Assembly (NCBI GenBank): GCA_914767715.1
Contig: OU612073.1
Location: forward strand, 9,362,001-9,426,000
Length of the DNA stretch: 64,000 nt
DNA from: Membranipora membranacea
Lineage: Eukaryota; Bryozoa; Gymnolaemata; Cheilostomatida; Membraniporidae
Reading direction: 5' to 3'
Below, piece by piece: positions 12,801-23,409 of the stretch; the first letter of the stretch is position 1; each line of letters opens with the position of its first letter. A program made the translations under genes and the position numbers. The notes under the pieces were generated by a model that searched no databases, was not told the origin of the DNA, and saw only the letters and a program-made list of their open reading frames with translations.

Positions 12801-15800
12801 TTTCTTCAGTATACCGTCAGCTTGCTACCTTATTTTTAAATACATTTTAATGACTGCCTTAATCATTTGGAAGAATGACTTCCATTATGAGTCGAAAATA
12901 TAACGAAGAAAAATGTGGAAAAGATTATCAATTAAATGAAAAATTGCGTTCCAACGTATTGTTGGTAAACTTTTGTTTCTCGACCAGTTACAAACAGCAT
13001 TGGCTGTAGCTTACCTTAGTCAACTGATTATCATCACATACTGGCAAGAGAGCAGCTGACTTGGCTAAATAAGAATCCAAATGCGCACAGCTACAACAGA
13101 AATAACAACATTTATCACCAAGTTCATCGATAATGATAAACTATAGCATTGACAAATACTTGGCAGTTACCTTCTCTTTAAATGTAAGACAACGCAACTC
13201 CAAACTTAGACAATGAAGTGAAACTTTACTGTTACGATGCAGTCTAGCATTCGAGTCTAAAGCAAACTAAGGGATTCCATATAATGATACAGCACACAAA
13301 TAATTAAAAACCTGACAGGACATAAAACTTTTGCCATCTGCCTTACAATCTTTACCAGTCCAGATGGAGAAGCAACTGGTTACTTATGTATTGATTCTAG
13401 TTAGTCCAATAGCTAAACCTAGGCCAATTTTGATCCATTTGCCTGCATTCGGAGCAGCTCTCCCTCCACTGCGGTGAGACTAGTGGAAGGGGAGCAACTG
13501 GAATACAGGCAAGTTGGATCAAACATGTTCTAAGCTAAACCACACAGAAGATGTTCAGTCACTTACTCATTAAGTAGAAACTGTTGAACTCGTTTATTGT
13601 TGACCAGTGTAACGAGTAAATCGATACCATAGCTGAAGGCGTCGCTACTTCCTAGTTTGAGGATTATACTAAATGGTAACTTCAGTATCTGATCCAGATT
13701 CTTATCACTGCTTATCTAAATATACAATAGACATCAACTGGATCATCGGTAACGGGTAACATGTCACTTGGGAGAATGCTGTCACACATTAGAGTCACAA
13801 ACTGCTTATCCTTGAAATAATACCAAAGTTTTTTAGCACACTGACATCAAGACTCCACTATTAACATGTGTATCTCTGATTGTTAGATTTAATATGAGTA
13901 CCTAACATGTGCCGACCCCTAAATAATGAAATTGACCTAGGGTCGTCACACCAAATACATTCTGAAAGTACTTGAGCTAAGTGAATTAATTCACTCTCTT
14001 TTGATCAGAATTATACATGCAACAGTATATCACATGATCAGTGTGGTATTTGAGACTGGCTGCAGCAGGCACTCCTGGCATCACCCTTGTTAATAGCAAA
14101 CTCATACCTGACTAAAGATGAAGTCTTATTAAAATAATTTACCACTGCGTAGTTCATATCAACAAAATGATTTCACACCAGAAAAGACAGCCCGCTACTT
14201 ACGACCAAAATAATTTGGTCACCTAATCTTCCTTCACGAACTTGCTACAATTCCTTTTTTCCCAAAAAAATGAGTTGCCATGAAATACATTAGCAATAAG
14301 TACCACACAACATCTACTCACCAATTTGTTGAGTTCATCTGACATGCCAGTAGATATCATGGCAGCTAGCGCTACCACTGATATATCACTGTCATCGTGG
14401 CTCACCAGCCTTAGGAATGTCTTCCTCAGCAGGGAATAATTATCCAAGGAGCGCAACTGCATTTGTATAGGCGGACAGCCAACAGCCATATTCACCAACA
14501 CGCAAAGAGATGGCTTCAGTGTTACATCGTTGGACACTCTGTGGAAAATATAAGAAAGTATCAAAATGAAAGGCAAATCCAATTATAATGATTGGAATGG
14601 TAGTGGCACTCGGACTTTTAGACGGTCATGCACAATCATACTTTGATGGGCTACAAAAGACAGTCAAATTTCCGTGTTGACACTCCCGCATGAAATACAT
14701 GTAAGAAATTATGTTCTGCTTTCCAATAAACAGATATTAATGAATGTTCTGGTACCAAATTCCAAAAATCAATTTTTTGTGTGACTGAACCGGGCATACA
14801 AAAGGTCTTTTTGGCCTCTCATTAACCTGCAATCTGAAGCATAATACATATACAATAAATTGTGATAACTTACACATTTTTTATCAGTTCTTTCAGTAAT
14901 CCATCCACAAACGACTCATGACCATTCAGCTTTATATGACTGGTTATTTTAGACATAGATTTTATCACCTAAGGTGACAGAACAACAGCAGAATAAACTG
15001 GTACCGCAAAACCTCATTATAAAGTCACCAGACTTACAAATGAAGGTGACTTATGGGCGTGTGGTGACTTGTTAATGTGAGAAAATAATATTTTTGAAAA
15101 CTCAGCAATTCACTCTTTAGTAAGGTGTTAAAGTATCGTGATGCCTACAATAATAGATGGATACTTGATTACATTGCGTTGAGAAGTGCTCTTATTGTGA
15201 ATGATAAACAATATAATTTACTTAAACCCTTCTCAAGAGCAACTACATTACCAGATTCAATTCAGACCCATGTACTATTTTCCAGGGGGGGTCTTTCAAT
15301 AAAAAACCTAATTGAAAGACCCCCTGGTTACTATATGAATGAACGCTGAGCCAGAAGTTGTCATGAGGAGGTACCGATACTTGACTGACAGCATAGTCAA
15401 AGTGGTCAGATTTGGACTCATACATCATGGATATAACATTATCTAACATATGATTTGGACTATCATATATTAGATAATGTTATATCCATGCATATCTAAA
15501 AACTGAATTTATGGACCTACATTTACAGCATGTACATCGCCATCGATAAGATAGCACAGAGTATCCATAGCTCCAAGGCTGTACAGCAGGACTCCTCCAC
15601 TCTTCTCCTTACCTGCAACAAAGCCGGACAATGCAGGATTTGAAAATAATATTATACAGCAGGCCTATATAAATATATATTATTATTAGTTTAGTTGAAA
15701 GCATCCATGAAATGTGTTGGGATAGCTGGTAGAGCTTTATGTTATCAAACACTTTCCCCAGTGGTTGATAACGTAATGCTACTACCAGCTATCTCGCCAG

Positions 15801-17090
15801 AGTTTGAGCGCTTGGACTAGTTTCAGTTCAAAGCACATGGAGGCGAGTTTGTGTACGGGTCTGCAAATTTGAAAACTGTTATTCAAATTATTAAAAGTGC
15901 CAATCAAGTGAAATTGGAGTTTTCTTTTTTGTCAACACCTTTTGTTTGGTGAACAATTGATCGTTAAAATTTGATCAGATAACCTTTGAGACATTTGGAT
16001 TACAAAACAATTTATATGGTTAATGAGTATTACAAATTTTAGTTTAATTTGTAAGACAAAGCACTTGGCACCCCATTCTTGACATTTTCTTCTCATATAC
16101 TTCATGAACAGACAGGTGCTTGGCAGCACATTAATAGCATTGTGAAAGATAGGTTAACAATATTGCATAACTTAGACAAAATCAATTTTACATACTTGAA
16201 TTAAATTTGTGCACCGGTATTGAAAATGCCTTGTATTATATCTTACATTAGCCTTGTATAAACCTTCTGTTAGCTCCTTGTATTAAAATTTAGCACTTTG
16301 TTTTATCAGGCAATTTTGCTGATTTTTGTAATGTTAACAACAAAAATTTGCAGACCAAGAAATTGAAAATCAATTACACAATCATTGTATGTAATTCAAT
16401 TTTAAACGGAACCAACTGTAAAAATGGGTTTTGAAGAGTACGCAATGCCCGAGAAATATTTGCAAACATTAAAGAAAGATTACTAGCGATGCTTGCCTCT
16501 GTACATACCGACTTTTGTTATCAAACCAAGTATGAGGTTTGACAGTGTTGTGTCACATTGTGACAATACAGACAGCAGCGACAGTAGACAGTCTGACGAT
16601 AGCCTGTTCTCTTCATTGAATAACTTCACGGAATCCTGCTCATCTGTCAAATGGCTCATTAAATCCTGAAAGCGACAGATACACAAACTAGAATACCGGG
16701 TACTAACAAAATTTCAATATATAAAAGAAAACTAGAAAATTAATGATTTCTGCTCGCTCGTTTATGTTAGCTTTTTTAGCTAACAGTTCATAGTGGCATA
16801 TCTATCCAATTAATTCCAACTCTTTGTTCAAACCTTGTGAGATAATCTAATCATGTCCCGACTTGCAGTCGCCATACCAAATTATGTTATGTCAGCATTT
16901 CTCCGGCTAGGGATCTGTCGGAACGGGGCCAGAGTCTGAGAGACTCAAACTAGTTTAAACTTACCTTTACACTATCGGTGACTTCATTCACTATCTTTTC
17001 TTCACATCCTTTTGTGTAGGCGTTACAGATTGTTATTGTCTTGTGTAGAATATTTGATAATGCCTCAGTCTTCACAGTAGCTCCACTCAT
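6891..17090 (-). CDS. CIP2A: CIP2A, cancerous inhibitor of PP2A homologue, complete, 18 exons
   Basis: Exons: 17090-16965, 16665-16509, 15612-15527, 14968-14874, 14538-14322, 13715-13567, 13090-13015, 12695-12495, 12090-11995, 11642-11407, 10826-10727, 10365-10247, 9997-9700, 9414-9238, 8724-8591, 8186-8055, 7801-7639 and 6962-6891. They sum to 2634 nt, 877 aa plus stop, close to the ~905 aa of human CIP2A. Residues 1 to ~560 are leucine-rich helices, the armadillo-like region (exon 2: SSDCLLSLLSVLSQCDTTLS). Residues ~553-650 are a polar linker. From ~655 to the end is coiled coil, opening with the family block SDIISIYEQKL and ALSQADRLIQQYKSRL. In vertebrates CIP2A inhibits PP2A and binds TOPBP1 in mitosis. 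The start ATG at 17090 is the first in an open exon and gives the expected length. The gene is divergent from PCNP, and its introns carry several MITEs. Confidence 0.93.
8762..8991. mobile_element. ~230-bp element with inverted ends in a CIP2A intron
   Basis: The left end (CCCACAGCCAGCCCTTAATGG minus its last base, from 8765) is inverted at the right end (ATTAATGGCTGACTGTGGG to 8990). The interior also shows an inverted match, TGCTGCGGTTG near 8803 and CGGCCGCAATAG near 8946. Non-coding MITE-like; superfamily not determined. Confidence 0.55.
13429..13531. mobile_element. Palindromic ~100-bp MITE in a CIP2A intron
   Basis: Left arm TTTGATCCATTTGCCTGCAT and right arm ATACAGGCAAGTTGGATCAA are inverted copies. 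The inner parts AGCTCTCCCTCCACT and AGTGGAAGGGGAGCAACTGG also pair. Related copies or half copies occur at about 7520-7585, 21305-21412, 22824-22932 and 24400-24440. Confidence 0.65.
15426..15490. repeat. Near-perfect 28-bp hairpin in a CIP2A intron
   Basis: Arms 15426-15453 and 15463-15490 pair at 27 of 28 positions around a 9-bp spacer. It lies about 35 bp past the donor of the exon ending at 15527. Confidence 0.85.
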
Positions 17091-19243
17091 TTTTGTTTAT
17101 CTATATAATGGTCGTTTGAAATGATTGATTTAAATCAAGTTGAGCATCGGCGGCAAAATATGAGTTGCCTTAGGGGCGAGTCCGCAATATCTGAGACAAG
17201 TTGCTCTTTGTTTGCAGGCAGGAAAGAGCACACCTGGGGGCCAACTGTAGTCCATGGACTGCAGTGGGATTCAAACCCACCACCTACAACATTTGCATGC
17301 TAAATGAACGGCGCTCTAACCAACTGAGCTACCTCCAACTTCATACCCTACTATCTAGTCTCACAAACAAGCCATATGAGCATGAAAACTACATATTTAA
17401 AAAGTACTAAAATATATGTAAATCCATCTGTGAAATTCAAGTCAATGGGTTGTCAGCAAGGCCCATACAGTTTGGGGGGGGGGGGGAATTTGCTAATGGA
17501 GGTAACACCAGATTACGATTGATTCTAAAATTAGTTTTATGGTGAAAAACATAAGTGACTGGGGCAGTCTCTCACCTCATTGGAATATTCACCGTAGGTG
17601 GTGCTTACTTCCCAATAATCAAGGACCACAACCAACTGCGGTTACTTTGGTGCATCTAATGCCCAGCGGGGTGATCTGAGCTTTGTGTCTCAAAAGGGTA
17701 TAGTGAACACCTGACAACCTTCTCCGCTGTTATATGTGTTTCTGGTAGTTATCTGTGAGCGATGGAGGGTATTATCTATACACTTCTGCGCTTGTATGAT
17801 CAAAGGTTGCAGGACATACAACATTAAAAGAGTGAATACATATCTAGGCTATTATGTTAGTTAACCGTTCGCTGAGGACAACATGATGATACTCTTTGTG
17901 CTGCCAAAATATTTAGATCAAAGATGCCTGTTATACTCTTTTAAACACTCAGGCAGAGTTCATGCTTGAAAAAGACAGAGGCACACACAAGTGATGGAAA
18001 CGGGGCATGGGGCAAACTCTTGAATGTGTCTCTCGGTGTATGTCTTTCATCTATGTATGCATAGGGCCTACTCGGAAGCGTTTTTAATCGTCTATTGAGA
18101 CATAATCAAGTGATATATTTGGTGGCAGCGGAATCCAGCTTTCAGAGATGATCATGTCCCAAGCAAAGGGGCCTATTAGATTCATGGGACTCGGCAACAA
18201 AGGCCACTGGGACTTACAGACCTTTACTTTGCCCAAGGAGTTATTTTAGGAACTCCCTGCTTTGCCCAAATGAACTTCCTCTCAATCTTCATTGCTTTGC
18301 CAATTGGCAAAAAAAGGCATGTAAGTCCCAGGGGCCCATGTTCTGGGACTAGCATAGCCATAGGCCTACCTGTTTTTGCTGATCCATGTTGTTGCTGATT
18401 TCTGATAGGCTCGCCTCATGGGGCATTCAAGCCTGTATTTTGCCTATGTTCAGAATCAACCATTGATTCTAACCATTGGTAAATTAAAGGATAGTACAAT
18501 TCAATTATTGTAAATAAAAGCAAGGAGTAACAGGGGCACAAACAGAGTAACAGTAACAGGAGCTGTTACTCCTCGATAGAGGTATAATATTCATTTATTG
18601 AAATTGTATGTATGTAGTAAGTATGTATTGTTTGCATCAACTCCTGGTTTTAAGTTTACTAGCTAAATCACACTCACTGACCTGGAACCTGAACTAAGTG
18701 CCTCTTTGCAAGCCAGCTTACCCAGGTTAATTGCAACTATTTGCAAGCAAACTATGCCTTAGTATTTCTCTAAACAACAAACCCAATCTTCATAGGCCAC
18801 AAGTCAATAATTGTACTGTATTAATTCAAAGCCACCGCTTCACTGATGTCCACAAATAATCTCAATTATTTTAAAAACATATCATTGTTTGATAAAGAAA
18901 TAATTAAATTTGGCTAGCTACAGTCTGGCTGCAAAAAGCACAATCACACACAAACTAATAAAATGAATATATTTTGTCAATCCAATTTGGTGTAGTCTAT
19001 AAATAACACTATACCTCTCTGACAAGAAAATTATTTATCATAATTTTGTGTTTTACCACCTTATGATACATGCTTAGCCCTCTTCTCTACCTACCCTTTC
19101 CTGTATTGATTTACTATTGGGTCTGATTGGTGCACTCAAGGAGTAATAGCGAAAAGTTTCTGCTTGGTGCACTGCATGCAACACTCATATTGGCACACTT
19201 ACCTTGACAGTATATATTAAATGTGTCTGTGAATGTAAAGAAA
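17091..19243. other. Divergent intergenic region, CIP2A/PCNP
   Basis: About 2.15 kb between the start codons of CIP2A (-) and PCNP (+), so it should hold both promoters. I see no clear TATA or CpG-rich core. It contains a tRNA-like SINE head (17263-17338), a G-tract near 17473-17486 and a fold of repeated TTTGCCCAA/TTGGCAAA phrases near 18180-18350. Confidence 0.5.
17263..17338 (-). repeat. tRNA-like sequence (SINE head or tRNA pseudogene)
   Basis: On the minus strand it begins GGAGGTAGCTCAGTTGGTTA, a canonical pol III A box inside a D-arm GCTC..GAGC. It has a B-box T-arm GTGGGTTTGAATCCCAC. The anticodon arm CATTT/AAATG encloses a 7-nt loop AGCATGC that would read CAT, but position 33 is G rather than T. 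The acceptor stem does not pair. More likely a tRNA-derived SINE than a working tRNA. Confidence 0.55.
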
Positions 19244-21662
19244 ATGTCAAGCTCTTCAAACAGTAGTAGTAAGCTGCCTGGAAAAATTACCATTTTGTTG
19301 GGTAAGTGTTTAATAGATCTAGAATCATTGTGTATAATCAATATCAACCAGCTGTAGGCCTTTCAAGGAGTCTCTCTTACTCCTAAGAGTTACTGTAATG
19401 TAAGGTACTGGCTGGCACCAGGGAGAATGGAATGAATTCTCCCTGCTGGCACATGCCTTAGTAACTTCTTTTCTCACATTTTTACAGTAACAATCAATAA
19501 CTGAAATTGGAAAATGTGGGATACCACAACTCCTCCCTGCTGTGGTTATACATCGATCATAGCTTACTCATCAATGTATTTGTTTGTGAATAGGAGCTAA
19601 TACTAAGACCTTGTCTATAGATATGCAATTCTGCCCTTACTCCTACACTGATTGACCTAATTCTAATTTGATCCTTACTGTCTACTGTAGATGACGATGA
19701 TGCAACTGTTGGAAGACGTAAGGAGGAGTCTAATAAAAGAAAGAGTGGAGATGGACTCAAGGATAAGGCTCCACCAACTAAAATGAAGTTCTCACTGGGA
19801 TCTAAGCCTAAGGCAGCTCCTTTGAAAATATCTCTCGGAAAACCTCAGGTTGGAGATATTTTTATCAAACATATTTGAGCTTAGGATTGGAATTGGTCAT
19901 GCCAACAAATCCTATTATCAACTTGTGAAATTTGTAATATGACCAACAATATAATACAATATATGTGAAATATTCAGGAAATAAGTATGAGAGCTATTCT
20001 CCTGCCCTCACTGAGATCAATGTACTTGTTGGCCCCAGAATATACTCAATAAATCTGGAGAAATTGTGTATGAAATCAGCAACATCTGTGTGGAAATGTA
20101 GTCCTAACTGAAGAACACTGTTCATTTCTATTAATTGTGCAATTTTTATTGTGGTAATAGGATTGTCTGGTCGAGTTGCACTTCATAGACTTCATAGTCT
20201 TGCCCTCAACTTTCACCTGTGCGTCCTGTAATATTACCAGACCAATTCCGCACCATAAGGATAAATGATTTATAGAGCATCTAACTCCTAGATAAGCAAC
20301 ATACATAACATTATACATGTTAAATATGTTTTTCAGGCAAAAAAGGAACAGCCCAAAATTTTACAGCAACCAAAGTCAAATTCTGTAGCAGCAGCTTTTA
20401 ACCCTGATGAAGAGGTAAGTTTATAAATGAACAATGTGAAATGCTGCAACAATTGAGGTTCCAAGGTCGGCTTCATCATTTATTAGAAACATTGCAATCT
20501 TGCTTATACAAATGTAATGTGGATATGGTAGTGCAATAAACAGTTTATTCTTTAAAGAATCTTGAATGAACTAAACTTAATATAGTTTATTGCTAAGCTC
20601 AAATCTGGAAACATTGATATCAATTGGAGAATGTACATTTTCATTTCCAAAATCCTAATAATTTCTAATTGATATCAATGGTTTACAAAGCAGAATGCTA
20701 CCAGATTTGTCTCTATCAACCTTTTTTAAGTCTATAACCTCTGACTTGTGGCGTTACTATCTTTAACTGTCGTAGTTTATCAAATAGTGGTATTTCTTAG
20801 AGTGACGAAGAAGAAATGCCAATGGAAGCAAAAATGAGAATGAGAAATGTTGGCAAGTAAGTGTTTCTGTATAGTTGTATGCAATAGATAGGTTTGTGAG
20901 ATCGGTATTGTTATAAAATACTGACAGTGATTTCAAATGATATGTATTGAATTGATAGATCCGACCGATCATTGAAATGAATCATCAGGACATTTGAGAC
21001 GCTGGCCTCCTATCTTGAGTTTCAGTAGGAATTATCTTGTCTATAATAAGGAGATGATAACTCAGGTTTCAAAAACTCAACTGGGAATAATTAACAATGA
21101 TAGTTCAAATGTCTGTGGATGTCAGATGTGAAATACAGTTTGTGATCTTGAGTATAAAAGGAGATAGTGGAGTATCTCCGCTTTTTCTACATGAACCTCC
21201 AAATCTTGACATGCTTTGTTTTAACTGTCATCCATCAATCCTGTAACACTTATTATAGATAGGGATAATTGTGAAGTCAATATTTATTTTCCCTGACAAG
21301 GTTAGATTCGATCAATATTGATCCAATTGATTCCATTTTTGTGGTTCTCATTCTACTGGTCCGCATCGAAGGGGGCAACTCCATATTCAGGCAAGTTGGA
21401 TTATACTTGCTTTCAACATCACAAAACATGTCCTGCGCTACAACACAGCCCGATACTTATCTAATTTTGTTGGTTTTGGAGACTATAAACTATTTTCCAC
21501 TTTTATTGCAGAAATACACCTGTGCCATCTGGGCCTAACTCTTTTGGAAAATCTAAGCAAGGTTTCTCACAGGACTACAAAATATACGAAAGGAAACTAA
21601 TGGAAGAGATAGGCGACCCAGACAAACCGCATGATCAAAAATCAGACAATAAGCCATCATGA
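19244..21662 (+). CDS. PCNP: PCNP, PEST-containing nuclear protein, complete, 5 exons
   Basis: Exons: 19244-19301, 19691-19848, 20337-20414, 20801-20856 and 21512-21662 (stop TGA 21660-21662). The sum is 501 nt, 166 aa, against ~178 aa in human. The best family markers are SVAAAFNPDEE, then EEEMPMEAKMRMRNVGK, then PSGPNSFGKSKQGFS, all in the order of vertebrate PCNP. The N-terminal half is Ser/Lys rich with an MKFSLGSKPK..PLKISLGKPQ segment resembling the KFGFAIGS..ISIKLG part of PCNP. The family is a small, largely disordered nuclear protein with PEST sequence, ubiquitinated by UHRF2 (NIRF) in mammals. The start was chosen as the first ATG in the open exon; a short upstream ATG (TGT CTG TGA) lies just before it. 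It is head to head with CIP2A and convergent with the membrane-protein gene. Confidence 0.9.
19414..19453. repeat. Short hairpin in PCNP intron 1
   Basis: CTGGCACCAGGGAGAAT is followed within a few bases by ATTCTCCCTGCTGGCAC, an inverted pair with a central GAATGAATTC-like turn. Probably a foldback remnant. Confidence 0.6.
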
Positions 21663-22248
21663 TAACACACTGATAATAAGATGTATGTATATAAGAGTGT
21701 ACTATGAATACAATGATTATATAGTTAGCTGTACAGTTAGATCTTCAATCCTGTGAATTATTTGGATAGAACAATATGCCTGATGTTATACTTCTTGTAT
21801 GGGTCGTCGATAACAGTAGATGATTTGAAGTATTTGAATGGATATGGACACAAGTTACACTGTGGCAGTCGCTTTATTACTAAAACTTCAGCTTCCACAG
21901 AACTTCTATTTGTCATATTTCGAGTTACATCGAAAATTGGCACAGGAGTACTATTAACTTTTCGTTGATAACACTTTTAAAATACAATAATATATCAATG
22001 AAATGAAAAATGGATCGATCTCTTTGTTTTTGATTTTGACACTACATTAATCCTGCAACTGTATAAAGACCTCTCCCCCTCCCTGAAAGCTAAAGAAAAT
22101 TGGTGCCAGTCAACGTACGGTTAAACTAAACTCTCTAGAGTACCTACATTTCCTAGCCTTGACCAATGAACTCCCTCTCCCAGAGTTCATTGTCTTGACC
22201 ATTTGACAGGTTTGTGGACACCATGTGATTCCTCTCAAATTAATTACA

Positions 22249-22478
22249 CAGAACCAGAAATAAAGGTAGGGAGGCAAAATCAGGGTGATTGTAAAGCAAC
22301 ACCGGGAAGGGTGCTCTAAGTTCCTCCTTGGGCTAAGCCAGTCCCAAAAGAGTCATAAAGAGTCCCAAAAAGCTGATTCGAGATCTTGATTATTCAATTA
22401 TAGGGACTTAGGCCACTCCTTTAATTAGCTTTCTAATGTAGGCAGTGCTCTCCTGTCTCCCCTAGAACTACGGGCCTA
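22249..22478. mobile_element. hAT-like MITE copy 2
   Basis: A diverged copy of the element at 95-326. It shares GGTAGGGAGGCAAAAT, the TTATTCAATTATAGG block and the right end CTCCCCTAGAACTACGGGCC. The left terminus is worn (CAGAACC). Confidence 0.65.
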
Positions 22479-22823
22479 TGCTATGTCTTATCTCACAGTT
22501 GATCTGACAGTAATTTAAATTAGGGTTCTCTTCTCAGTGACGTGTGACAACATAAATATTGAGCTGTGCGCAACTTCCTCTGTTTAGTCTGCTAAACAAG
22601 TTATGTTGTGCCACACCTGGGATTGTGTGCGACAATTTCTTGGCGGTTCATTGTCTTGTCTGAGTTTAAGGTAATAAAAAAAAAGCCGAGGAGATTATTT
22701 CATACAGATGATTTTTTATGAATGATTCAAGTTTGGTATGTAACAAGTTGAGCCGAGTCTGTCAGTTAGTTGAAATGATGCAATCATACCATTAGGCAAG
22801 CCTAATTCAGATATACACTAGAA

Positions 22824-22932
22824 CAAACTTGATCCCGTTTACCTGCATTCCAGTTGCTCCCCCTCCACCTATAAATCCTGTCAGTGTAGGGGATGCAACA
22901 CAGAATGCAGGTTGAATGGATCAAACTTGGGT
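22824..22932. mobile_element. Palindromic ~100-bp MITE
   Basis: Left arm ACTTGATCCCGTTTACCTGC and right arm GCAGGTTGAATGGATCAAAC are inverted copies with inner CCAGTTGCTCCCCCTCCAC. Same family as 13429-13531. Confidence 0.6.
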
Positions 22933-23409
22933 CTAGATAAACACTGATCCATTATGGCTGTAATTCGTTACTTCATCTTACAACGAATCCAAATGTCTTT
23001 ATAACAATTGTGACTTGATCTTATCCCCGCAAACATGCATTTCGAGAGTCCTGCAGTATTTTATAAAACTAAATGCGCCAGTTCTCAAAGATGTGATTGG
23101 AAGTTAACATGGTAGGAAACATATTGTGCTTTATAATATCTATGTATGTACATATTTTATTTATATACATATTGAATTAGAAGTATAAACAGTAAATATT
23201 TTACAAGAAAATTATCTGGGAAAAAATCCAAATCCGCACAAAATTATATTGAGCCACTCACAGTTCACAGCATACTCATATTTTTCTGTGGAGAAATGCT
23301 CAGGCGATATATATATATGTATTTTATTCATATTAGATAATCCCCTGCTATTTAAACCGCATCGCTGCTCAGGCTTGAAGTTAACACTGAAGTTGTGACA
23401 GAGAGCTGC

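Larger units (their letters stand above)
21663..23409. other. Intergenic, 3' ends of PCNP and the membrane-protein gene
   Basis: No gene seen. Contains MITE copy 2 (22249-22478), a palindromic ~100-bp MITE (22824-22932) and short AT repeats near 23307 and 23820. Confidence 0.5.

Noticed and set aside
17263-17338. Functional tRNA-Met (CAT)
   Set aside because: Position 33 is not T, the acceptor stem does not pair, and the 3' flank lacks a T-run terminator.
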